Shown here: piece by piece, positions 56,828-64,000 of the stretch | Layout: each line of letters opens with the position of its first letter | Position numbering within the stretch: the stretch's first letter is position 1 | NCBI GenBank assembly: GCA_050951505.1 | Contig: JBMNJE010000011.1 | Location: forward strand, 372,001-436,000 | Length of the DNA: 64,000 bases | Source: DUOA01 sp012839095 | GTDB taxonomy: Bacteria; Bacillota; Clostridia; Caldicoprobacterales; DTU083 | Reading direction: 5' to 3' | The notes under the pieces: generated by a model | Told to the model about the DNA's origin: nothing | Databases searched by the model: none | Seen by the model: the letters and a program-made list of their open reading frames with translations, nothing else | Position numbers and translations under genes: made by a program

Positions 56828-58192
56828 ATGAGACAAAACAGCCCAAGAAATCAAAAATATGATCCTGACCGTCATGCAGCCTTGCAGGTCCTTAAGGAAG
56901 TAAATCAGGACAAACGTTTTGCCAATATCAGTCTGAAGGAGATCTTGCGGAACCGCTCCCTGACCGGACGGGACGCTGCTTTTGTTACGCAGCTGGTATA
57001 CGGCACTCTGGAGAAACAAATTACAATTGATTATCTGCTGGGAAAACTCGCTGATTTGAGGCGGGTCAATCCCTGGATTGCAAACATCCTGCGGATGGGG
57101 GCATATCAAATTCTTTATATGGACAGGGTACCTGATTCCGCTGCCTGCAATGAGGCCGTCAAGCTATGCATTGCGCACGGTCTGTTTGCATTAAAGGGAT
57201 TGGTGAACGGTATTCTGCGCAATCTTGCCCGGTGCAAGGAAGAGCTTAAAATACCTGATCCCAGTCTGCCGTTTGCTGAGAATCTTTCGGTTAAGTACAG
57301 TTATCCCTTGTGGTTAGTGGAAAAATGGATTAAGGATTTCGGAAAGGAAACCGCTGAAGACATCCTTAAGCCAATTGGCGCAAATAATATAACAACAATT
57401 CGGGTTCATTCTTCAATTACTAAAGACAGGCTGAAGGAATTACTCAGGCCGCATGGCATGGAAGTTCAGGACGGATTTCATTTAAGTGAAGCCTTATGCC
57501 TTTCAAATATCGGAGACATTGAATCAAACATATACTATCAGAAAGGCTTTTTTACAGTACAGGGAGAAAGCTCCATTCTGGTATCTCATATAGTAGATCC
57601 CAAGCCGGGTGAGACTGTACTGGATGCCTGCAGTTCTCCCGGAGGCAAGGCAATTCATATGGCAGAGCTTATGAATGGACAGGGACGGGTTGCTGCCTGG
57701 GATATCCATCCCCACAGGGTGGACCTGATTGAACGGAATAGAAAACGCATGGGTGCGGAAATTGTACAGCCTCTTGTGATGGATGCGGCCATAGAGAACG
57801 CTGAATGGATGAATAAATTTGATCGAATACTGATTGATGCCCCTTGTTCCGGTCTGGGAATCATACATAAAAAACCGGATATTAAATTGCGGCTGACACC
57901 AAACGATTTGAAGGGGCTGCCGGAAACCCAGGCAAAGATCCTGTCTGCCTGCAGCTTATATCTTAAACCGGGCGGGGTTTTGGTATACAGTACCTGTACC
58001 ATTAACCCTGAAGAAAATCATGATATCGTTGCAGGATTTTTAAGAAACCACCCAGATTTTCTGTTGGAAGATCCATTATCCTTTATGCCGGACACCCTGC
58101 ATACAGCTGTCCAAAACAGAATGGTGCAGATAATACCTTCCCGGCACAGGATAGACGGCTTTTTTATAGCCAGATTGCGGAGGACGAGTTAA
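56828..58192 (+). CDS. rsmB: 16S rRNA m5C967 methyltransferase RsmB
   Basis: 454 aa. N-terminal NusB-like RNA-binding domain (A-A-L-Q-V-L-K-E-V-N) then a SAM methyltransferase. D-A-C-S-S-P-G-G-K motif near residue 265, catalytic cysteines in D-A-P-C-S-G-L-G and Y-S-T-C-T-I-N-P-E-E-N. Methylates C967 of 16S rRNA. It starts 30 bases after fmt and is followed by rlmN one base after its stop. Confidence 0.96.
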   Translation: MRQNSPRNQKYDPDRHAALQVLKEVNQDKRFANISLKEILRNRSLTGRDAAFVTQLVYGTLEKQITIDYLLGKLADLRRVNPWIANILRMGAYQILYMDRVPDSAACNEAVKLCIAHGLFALKGLVNGILRNLARCKEELKIPDPSLPFAENLSVKYSYPLWLVEKWIKDFGKETAEDILKPIGANNITTIRVHSSITKDRLKELLRPHGMEVQDGFHLSEALCLSNIGDIESNIYYQKGFFTVQGESSILVSHIVDPKPGETVLDACSSPGGKAIHMAELMNGQGRVAAWDIHPHRVDLIERNRKRMGAEIVQPLVMDAAIENAEWMNKFDRILIDAPCSGLGIIHKKPDIKLRLTPNDLKGLPETQAKILSACSLYLKPGGVLVYSTCTINPEENHDIVAGFLRNHPDFLLEDPLSFMPDTLHTAVQNRMVQIIPSRHRIDGFFIARLRRTS

Positions 58193-58193
58193 A

Positions 58194-59300
58194 TTGGAAC
58201 ATAAAACAGATATTCTCAGTAAATCCCTGGATGAGATAAAAAGGGATCTGATTTCCATGGGGGAAAAATCCTTTCGAGGAGAACAGATCTATGAATGGCT
58301 GTATAAGAAGGGAGTAACCTCCTTTCATGAAATGACCAATCTGCCCCAAACGCTCATACTGAAGCTGGAAAGCCAATATTCCATCGGGACCCTTCGGCTT
58401 CTGAAACGATTGATCTCCAAGGACAGGCATACCATAAAGTATTTGTATTTACTGGGTGATAATAATATAATAGAGTGTGTTGTTATGAAATATCATCATG
58501 GCAATACCCTGTGCCTGTCAACTCAGGTGGGCTGTGCCATGGGCTGCAGCTTTTGTGCTTCCGGAGCAGGCGGCTTGATACGAAATCTGTCTGTGGGTGA
58601 AATGACAGCTCAGCTTTTAAAAACAGACCGCGATATTTCGGAATTGGGATGGGGCCGGATTACCGGCATGGTCCTTATGGGCAGCGGTGAACCTCTGGAC
58701 AATTATGACAATACTTTGGAGTTTCTTCATCAGAGTCATAATCCAAAAGGGTTCAATATGGGCTGGAGAAGCATTACCTTGTCTACCTGCGGAATGGTAC
58801 CGAAAATCCGTTTGCTGGCTGATGAAGGAATCAGCATTAATTTGGCCGTATCTCTCCATGCATCCAATGATGAAATGCGCAGGAGAATAATGAGGATAGC
58901 AAATGTCTATTCCATCAAGGATGTGATTGAGGCTTCCAGGTACTATTTTGAAAAGACCGGGAGAAGGGTTACCTTCGAATATGCCTTGATTCAGGATGAA
59001 AACGACAAACCGGAGCATGCCGAAGAACTGGCATACATTTTAAGAGAGTTTCCCTGCCATGTCAATCTGATTCCACTGAACGAAAACATGCACAGCAGCA
59101 GTAAACGGAGCCGCATTCAGGCAATAAACAAGTTTGAATCCGTTCTGAAATCTGCCGGAATATCCGTGACCCGCAGACGTGAAATGGGCCTGGACATTCA
59201 GGGAGCCTGTGGTCAACTGAAAGCTTCTTTCTTAAACGGAACAGCAGATTTCAAAACCGAGGAAGCAGAAAGCTCCAATGGGAAATATCAAAGGATTTGA
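58194..59300 (+). CDS. rlmN: Dual-specificity 23S rRNA/tRNA methyltransferase RlmN
   Basis: 368 aa, TTG start. Radical-SAM cysteines in G-C-A-M-G-C-S-F-C (C-x3-C-x2-C) and the methyl-carrying cysteine in Q-G-A-C-G-Q-L near the C-terminus. Methylates C2 of A2503 in 23S rRNA and A37 in some tRNAs. The start has only a poor ribosome site, but the rsmB stop overlaps it by one base, suggesting coupling. Followed by stp 11 bases later. Confidence 0.96.
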   Translation: MEHKTDILSKSLDEIKRDLISMGEKSFRGEQIYEWLYKKGVTSFHEMTNLPQTLILKLESQYSIGTLRLLKRLISKDRHTIKYLYLLGDNNIIECVVMKYHHGNTLCLSTQVGCAMGCSFCASGAGGLIRNLSVGEMTAQLLKTDRDISELGWGRITGMVLMGSGEPLDNYDNTLEFLHQSHNPKGFNMGWRSITLSTCGMVPKIRLLADEGISINLAVSLHASNDEMRRRIMRIANVYSIKDVIEASRYYFEKTGRRVTFEYALIQDENDKPEHAEELAYILREFPCHVNLIPLNENMHSSSKRSRIQAINKFESVLKSAGISVTRRREMGLDIQGACGQLKASFLNGTADFKTEEAESSNGKYQRI

Positions 59301-59311
59301 GGGGGGTTCCA

Positions 59312-60082
59312 ATGGAATACGGTGCATTCAGTCACAGGGGTCTGCAAAGAAAATCCAATGAAGATCATTTTTACATACCTGAAGACAGTCAAAGAAGACC
59401 TGCCTTCATAATAGTAGCTGACGGAATGGGAGGTCACAATGCAGGCGATTTGGCCAGCAGGCTTGCAGTCGAAAATATTGTCTCATACTTCCTCGAAATG
59501 GAAAACAAGCTCCAATCTGCAGAGGTACTGATAAAAGCAATCCAGCATTCAATGGAGCTGGCCAATGATAAGATATATGCATTATCCCGTTCGGAAGCGC
59601 ACTTGTCGGGTATGGGCACTACCCTGACCATGGCAGTATTTGATGAAAATCGCCTTTATGTGGCTCATGTGGGAGACAGCAGATGCTACCTGATTCGTAA
59701 AAAAAGAGTTTATCAGATCACCAAAGATCACTCTCTGGTTCAGGAGCTTCTGGATAATGGCAGCATCACCCATGATGAAATGCATCTTCATCCCAAAAAA
59801 AACGTTATCACCAGAGCACTGGGTACTGAAGGCAGGCTGCGAATTGATTGCTTCGAAAAGAATCTGGAGACAGGAGACATGGTTTTGCTGTGCACGGATG
59901 GTTTGATTAACTATATAGATCTGGAAGAGCATATAAAGGATATGCCCCAGAATATTTCCATGGAGCAACTGGCTGACAGGCTGGGAAGGGCAGCTTTGGA
60001 AGCAGGGGGCTCCGATGATATTACCGTAGCCGTTGCCAGATATTCCGGCATGGGAAAGAGGGGTGACGTCCTTGCTGGGTAA
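59312..60082 (+). CDS. stp: PP2C-family protein phosphatase
   Basis: 256 aa. Ser/Thr phosphatase that reverses PrkC phosphorylation. Metal and active-site motifs R-K-S-N-E-D-H, A-D-G-M-G-G-H, S-G-M-G-T-T and H-V-G-D-S-R, with D-D-I-T-V-A at the end. The ATG at 59312 lies 5 residues inside the frame and has GAGGGGGG before it. The prkC start lies inside its final codons, so the pair is coupled. Confidence 0.96.
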   Translation: MEYGAFSHRGLQRKSNEDHFYIPEDSQRRPAFIIVADGMGGHNAGDLASRLAVENIVSYFLEMENKLQSAEVLIKAIQHSMELANDKIYALSRSEAHLSGMGTTLTMAVFDENRLYVAHVGDSRCYLIRKKRVYQITKDHSLVQELLDNGSITHDEMHLHPKKNVITRALGTEGRLRIDCFEKNLETGDMVLLCTDGLINYIDLEEHIKDMPQNISMEQLADRLGRAALEAGGSDDITVAVARYSGMGKRGDVLAG

Positions 60083-61991
60083 AATACTGGGGGGACGGTA
60101 CGAACTCCTGGAAAAAACAGGCGGCGGCGGCATGGCGGTGGTCTACAAAGCCAAATGCCATCTTCTCAACAGATATGTGGCAGTTAAGATTTTGCGGCCG
60201 GATCTGGTGGAAAATGAAGAATTTGTAGAACGATTCAAGAGAGAATCCCAATCGGCAGCCAGCCTGTCTCATCCAAATATTGTAAATATGTATGATGTAG
60301 GACAGGAAAACGATATTCATTATATTGTAATGGAATATGTTGATGGAATGACACTAAAGGACTATATCCGGAGAAAGGGCAGGCTTTCCAGTGAGGAAGC
60401 CGTTCGAATTGCCTGTCAGATATGTGCAGGCCTGCATCATGCACACGAGAACAACATTGTTCACCGGGATATTAAACCGCAAAATATCCTGATTAACAAG
60501 GAAGGCATAGCAAAGGTAGCGGATTTTGGAATAGCCAGAGCAGTGACTTCCTCTACCGTAACCATGGCCGGTGCCAATGTTATAGGTTCGGTTCATTATT
60601 TTTCACCCGAGCAGGCAAGGGGCGGGTATGTAGATAAAAAATCAGATATCTATTCCCTTGGCATTGTTTTATATGAAATGGTGACGGGGGTAGTTCCCTT
60701 TGAAGGAGACAGTGCCATATCTGTGGCATTGAAGCATATACAGGAAAAAGTCATACCTCCGGTGGAAATCAATCCCAATATTCCCAGGAGCATTCAGTTT
60801 ATAATTGAACGAGCCATTGAAAAGGAATTAAAAAACAGATATGATAACGCCGCCGAAATGCTTGATGACTTGAACAGGGCGCTGGAAGAACCTGATGGGG
60901 CTTATGTCCGGCGATTTGTGGATGATAATATGGATACCCGCATCATTCCTGTTATTAACGGCCATGAGAAGTCAAGTCCGGAAGCAGGGCAGCCAAACGG
61001 AGAAAGTGGTGAAAACCCTCCGGACAAGCGTCGCGGCTGGGTTCTTGTGACCATATCAGCCATTGCTGCTGCAGCAGTTTTGCTGGTACTTTTTATGGTT
61101 ATCAGCAGTATATTTAAACAAAATTTTATTGTAAGGGATGTTCCGGTTCCCCTTATAGAAGGCTATGACGAAGATACCGCCAGAGAGATTCTCAGATCCA
61201 GCGGTTTGGTTCTGGTTGTTGATGAGCGGCGGTATGATACTGATGTTGAGGAAGGCATCATTATTTCCCAAAACCCCAAGGAAGGCATAAAGGTAAAGTC
61301 TGAAAGCAGGGTTCATGTTGTAATAAGCAGCGGTGTCAGGTTGGTTCCTGTTCCTGATGTGGTGAATCTTTCCCAGCGCGACGCTGAAATTCAGCTGGAG
61401 AATGAGGGCTTGAAAATTGGGCAGACGGAGTTTGTCAGCAGTGATATTGCCAGCGGATACGTAATAAGGCAGGAACCCGAGGCATATGAGGATGTGCCGG
61501 AGGGAACAGCTGTACATTTATACATCAGCAAGGGTCCGGAGGACACCATGACAGTTGTCGGCAAGTACACAGGAGTGACTGAAAGTATAGCCGAGGAGAT
61601 GATCAAAGGGGATAAACTGGTAAAGGGAGAAGTAAAAGAGGAATACAACAGCGAGTATAAAGAAGGAATTGTATTCAGGCAGTCGCCTCAGCCGGGGGCC
61701 AATGTCGAACAGGGCCGTAAGGTGGATTTGTGGGTCAGTCTGGGTGAGCAGCCCAGCTACAAGAAAAAGATTGAGCTCTATCTGGGCGATATTGATCGTA
61801 AGGTTCGGGTGCAGATAATCAGAACCTCGGATGATAAAATAATATATGACAAGAAACAGAATCCCTCAGAAGGAAAGATTGAGATAATACTGGAAGACAA
61901 AGGAAAACAGAATTATGCCATTTGGATCGATAATGAATATTTCATGACTCGAACGCTGAATTTCACTGAAAAAGAAAGGGGAGACGAATGA
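60072..61991 (+). CDS. prkC: Ser/Thr protein kinase with PASTA domains (PrkC)
   Basis: About 640 aa. Kinase domain with G-G-G-G-M glycine loop, catalytic K39, H-R-D-I-K-P-Q-N and A-D-F-G, then a membrane helix (about 330-350) and three PASTA domains outside. PASTA binds peptidoglycan fragments and such kinases control growth, germination and wall synthesis. The TTG at 60072 is preferred because M-L-G-K-I-L-G-G-R-Y-E-L then matches PrkC starts; a GTG at 60063 is possible. Overlaps stp by 11 bases and rsgA by 4. Confidence 0.95.
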   Translation: MLGKILGGRYELLEKTGGGGMAVVYKAKCHLLNRYVAVKILRPDLVENEEFVERFKRESQSAASLSHPNIVNMYDVGQENDIHYIVMEYVDGMTLKDYIRRKGRLSSEEAVRIACQICAGLHHAHENNIVHRDIKPQNILINKEGIAKVADFGIARAVTSSTVTMAGANVIGSVHYFSPEQARGGYVDKKSDIYSLGIVLYEMVTGVVPFEGDSAISVALKHIQEKVIPPVEINPNIPRSIQFIIERAIEKELKNRYDNAAEMLDDLNRALEEPDGAYVRRFVDDNMDTRIIPVINGHEKSSPEAGQPNGESGENPPDKRRGWVLVTISAIAAAAVLLVLFMVISSIFKQNFIVRDVPVPLIEGYDEDTAREILRSSGLVLVVDERRYDTDVEEGIIISQNPKEGIKVKSESRVHVVISSGVRLVPVPDVVNLSQRDAEIQLENEGLKIGQTEFVSSDIASGYVIRQEPEAYEDVPEGTAVHLYISKGPEDTMTVVGKYTGVTESIAEEMIKGDKLVKGEVKEEYNSEYKEGIVFRQSPQPGANVEQGRKVDLWVSLGEQPSYKKKIELYLGDIDRKVRVQIIRTSDDKIIYDKKQNPSEGKIEIILEDKGKQNYAIWIDNEYFMTRTLNFTEKERGDE

Positions 61992-62866
61992 AGGAAGGTG
62001 TAATACTCAAGGGAATCGGCGGATTGTATGATGTCATGGCTGATGGAGAAGTCTTTCAGTGCAGACCGAGAGGACGGTTCAGAATAAAAGGAATCAGCCC
62101 CATGGTGGGAGACCGGGTAAGATTTGCTCCGCCGACAGACACGGCAGAAGGGGTGCTGGAGGAAATCCTGTCCAGAAAGAACACCCTGCTTCGGCCGGCT
62201 GTTGCAAATATTGACTGCCTGGCAGTGGTCTTATCAGTGACACAGCCCGATCCTGACTTGTATCTGGCTGACAAACTGATGATTTCAGCAGAGCGAATGG
62301 ATGTTTCCTGTCTCCTTATTATAAACAAAACAGATCTGGCATCGCCGGAAAAAATAGACGAAATTGCAGATTCATACCGTGCTGCGGGATACTCCATTCA
62401 TTGCGTTTCCGGAAAGCTGGGCCGGGGTATGGATGAACTGTGCAGGGATATAAAAGGCATAACTACACTGGCCGGGCAATCAGGAGTCGGTAAATCGTCA
62501 ATAATAAATTATCTTCATCCTTCTGTGAATCTGAAAACAGGTGAAGTCAGTAAAAAGATTATGCGGGGCAGGCACACAACCCGCCATGTGGAATTGCTGC
62601 CACTGCCTTACGGGGGGATGATTGTGGACACTCCGGGCTTCAGTCAGCTGGAAATAAGGGACTTGGAGCCGAATGAGCTTAAGGATTATTATCCGGAATT
62701 CAGGCAATACGGTAATGACTGCTATTTCAGCGGATGCACTCATGTAAGCGAACCTGATTGTGCCGTTAAACAGGCGGTTGAAGAGGGTATACTGCCAGAG
62801 GACAGATATGAACGATATGTTTATTTGATAAAGGAGATTATAGAGAGCAGGAGGAATGTATGGTGA
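61988..62866 (+). CDS. rsgA: Ribosome small-subunit GTPase RsgA
   Basis: 292 aa. N-terminal OB fold, circularly permuted GTPase with N-K-T-D-L (G4) before G-Q-S-G-V-G-K-S-S (G1) and D-T-P-G-F (G3), and a C-terminal zinc Cys/His cluster C-Y-F-S-G-C-T-H-V-S-E-P-D-C. Aids 30S maturation and releases RbfA. The ATG overlaps the prkC stop. Confidence 0.97.
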   Translation: MKEGVILKGIGGLYDVMADGEVFQCRPRGRFRIKGISPMVGDRVRFAPPTDTAEGVLEEILSRKNTLLRPAVANIDCLAVVLSVTQPDPDLYLADKLMISAERMDVSCLLIINKTDLASPEKIDEIADSYRAAGYSIHCVSGKLGRGMDELCRDIKGITTLAGQSGVGKSSIINYLHPSVNLKTGEVSKKIMRGRHTTRHVELLPLPYGGMIVDTPGFSQLEIRDLEPNELKDYYPEFRQYGNDCYFSGCTHVSEPDCAVKQAVEEGILPEDRYERYVYLIKEIIESRRNVW

Positions 62867-63519
62867 TACAAATCGCACCATCTATCCTGGCAGCGGATTT
62901 TTCCAGGCTGGGGGAAGAGGTGGCTTTGATGGAACGGGGAGGAGCGGATTGGATTCATATTGATATAATGGACGGTCATTATGTGCCCAACCTGTCTTTT
63001 GGACCCATGGTGGTCAAGGCAATCAGACCGGTAACAAAAATACCCTTTGATGTTCATCTGATGATGGATAATCCCATGGAGTATGTGGATGAATTTATTG
63101 AAGCAGGGGCGGACAGCATTACCATTCATGCCGAGGTACTGCCTCATTTGCATCGTTCTATAAACTATCTGAAGAAAAAAGGAGTCGGGGCAGCTGTTGC
63201 CTTGAATCCGTCCACACCATTGAATTTCCTGGATTATGTACTACAGGACCTTGATATGGTGCTGCTTATGACTGTAAATCCCGGTTTTGGAGGACAAAGC
63301 TTTATTCCAGCCATGCTTGATAAAATAAAGAGGCTGAAGGAAATGATAGAAGCATTGCAGAGCAAAGCAATTATTCAGGTAGACGGCGGAATTTCCCTTA
63401 AAAACATACGGCAGGCGGCTGAAGCGGGAGCCAGCTGCTTTGTAGCCGGCTCTTCCGTTTTTTCTGCTTCTGATCCGGCTGCCATGATTTCACAAATGAG
63501 GAAAGCCGGAGAGTTATGA
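62860..63519 (+). CDS. rpe: Ribulose-phosphate 3-epimerase
   Basis: 219 aa. Epimerises ribulose-5-phosphate and xylulose-5-phosphate in the pentose phosphate pathway. TIM-barrel motifs I-A-P-S-I-L-A-A-D-F, H-I-D-I-M-D-G-H-Y-V-P-N, D-V-H-L-M and V-N-P-G-F-G-G-Q-S are complete; D-G-G-I near residue 172 gives another metal/phosphate site. ATG overlaps the rsgA stop by 7 bases and CAGGAGG precedes it. The stop overlaps the thiN start. Confidence 0.97.
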   Translation: MVIQIAPSILAADFSRLGEEVALMERGGADWIHIDIMDGHYVPNLSFGPMVVKAIRPVTKIPFDVHLMMDNPMEYVDEFIEAGADSITIHAEVLPHLHRSINYLKKKGVGAAVALNPSTPLNFLDYVLQDLDMVLLMTVNPGFGGQSFIPAMLDKIKRLKEMIEALQSKAIIQVDGGISLKNIRQAAEAGASCFVAGSSVFSASDPAAMISQMRKAGEL

Positions 63520-64000
63520 TAGCAGCTGTAATAACCAACGGTGAACTGGGCGATGTTGACAAGTTGATGGGCATACTGCCGGAATTTGATTTGGTTGTCT
63601 GTTGTGACGGGGGGATTAGACATCTGGACAGCTTGGGACTGGCTCCTGATCTTATAATAGGAGACTTCGATTCGGTCCATCCGGATGTACTGGACGAGTA
63701 TAGAAGAAAGGGAGTGCCAATACAGTCCCATCCCGCAATCAAAAATGAAACAGATACAGAGCTGGCTGTCCGATTTGCCGCAGCCCAAGGAGCGGCTCAG
63801 ATTATTATTCTGGGTGCATTGGGCAGTCGGTGGGACCATTCCTTTGCAAACGTCATGCTGCTCGTTCTGCTTGCCAAAATGGGTATAGATGCCATGATTC
63901 TGCACAGCCATAATCGTATTGTGGTTTCCCGCAGCGAACTCTGCCTTACAGCCAGGCCGGGCCAACTGGTATCCCTGCTCCCCCTTGGAGAAAATGTAAA
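63516..64000 (+). CDS. thiN: Thiamine pyrophosphokinase, partial (cut by window edge)
   Basis: 161 codons visible from the ATG at 63516, which overlaps the rpe stop (ATGA), and the frame runs off the right edge. It makes thiamine diphosphate from thiamine and ATP. The substrate-binding D-G-G-I-R-H-L, the acidic G-D-F-D-S metal motif near residue 51, and L-G-A-L-G-S-R-W-D-H are family hallmarks. The C-terminal sandwich domain is beyond the edge. Last gene seen of the usual prkC-rsgA-rpe-thiN order. Confidence 0.92.
   Translation, partial: MIAAVITNGELGDVDKLMGILPEFDLVVCCDGGIRHLDSLGLAPDLIIGDFDSVHPDVLDEYRRKGVPIQSHPAIKNETDTELAVRFAAAQGAAQIIILGALGSRWDHSFANVMLLVLLAKMGIDAMILHSHNRIVVSRSELCLTARPGQLVSLLPLGENV

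Overview
The window looks like chromosomal DNA of an anaerobic, endospore-forming member of the Clostridia. The evidence is a six-subunit Rnf complex, a multimeric [FeFe] hydrogenase with its accessory genes, a YhcN/YlaJ-type sporulation lipoprotein, a PdaB-like deacetylase, a RemA/DUF370 protein and Firmicute gene order around pcrA-ligA and gmk-rpoZ-priA. No species can be named from the sequence alone. Almost all genes lie on the + strand. The minus-strand exceptions are a truncated AraC-type regulator at the left edge, groES-groEL, a DUF6062 gene and one large unknown gene. I saw no rRNA, tRNA, CRISPR array, complete insertion sequence or prophage. No stretch longer than about 300 bases lacks a gene.

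Layout. 1-4683: AraC-type regulator divergent from a Gfo/Idh/MocA oxidoreductase, then uxaC and uxaE (hexuronate isomerisation and epimerisation). 4761-9965: rnfCDGEAB, the ferredoxin:NAD+ oxidoreductase ion pump, with an extended -10 promoter and a terminator. 9983-18994: an orphan DNA methyltransferase, a methylthioadenosine/purine nucleoside phosphorylase, a sporulation lipoprotein, lgt, a small membrane protein, a DUF1836 regulator with a dyad in its own promoter, nicotinate phosphoribosyltransferase, a patatin-like esterase and a DivIVA-like coiled-coil protein. 19035-21950: groEL, groES with a perfect CIRCE operator, and DUF6062. 22072-31398: a hydrogen/redox block, with a SPOR protein, DRTGG domain, anti-sigma-like ATPase, sensory-type [FeFe] hydrogenase, second DRTGG and PHP protein, then a NuoE-like subunit, a second stand-alone ATPase, a 2Fe-2S protein, HydB and HydA. 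31579-39978: queG-like gene, a type IIA topoisomerase pair, a polysaccharide deacetylase, an SSB-like protein and YerC. 40114-49388: pcrA, ligA, a very unusual amidase, and gatC-gatA without gatB. 49391-50698: unknown minus-strand gene. 50950-64000: yicC-remA-gmk-rpoZ, then priA-def-fmt-rsmB-rlmN-stp-prkC-rsgA-rpe-thiN (cut by the right edge), the usual Firmicute order but without coaBC.

How the parts fit. Rnf and the HydA/HydB hydrogenase both exchange electrons among ferredoxin, NAD(H) and H2, so the window holds two main redox valves of a fermentative anaerobe. The sensory hydrogenase gene and its ATPase and DRTGG neighbours sit directly upstream of the catalytic hydrogenase and plausibly report redox or H2 state. 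The right-hand block couples translation start and stop chemistry (def, fmt, rsmB, rlmN, rsgA) to Ser/Thr phosphorylation (stp, prkC). The most unusual items are the sensory-hydrogenase module, a coiled coil of about 225 residues inserted in the catalytic domain of the amidase, a gatC interrupted by TGA beside a gatA lacking gatB, tandem flavinylation-like motifs in RnfD, and two perfect dyads inside core promoters (DUF1836 gene and pcrA).
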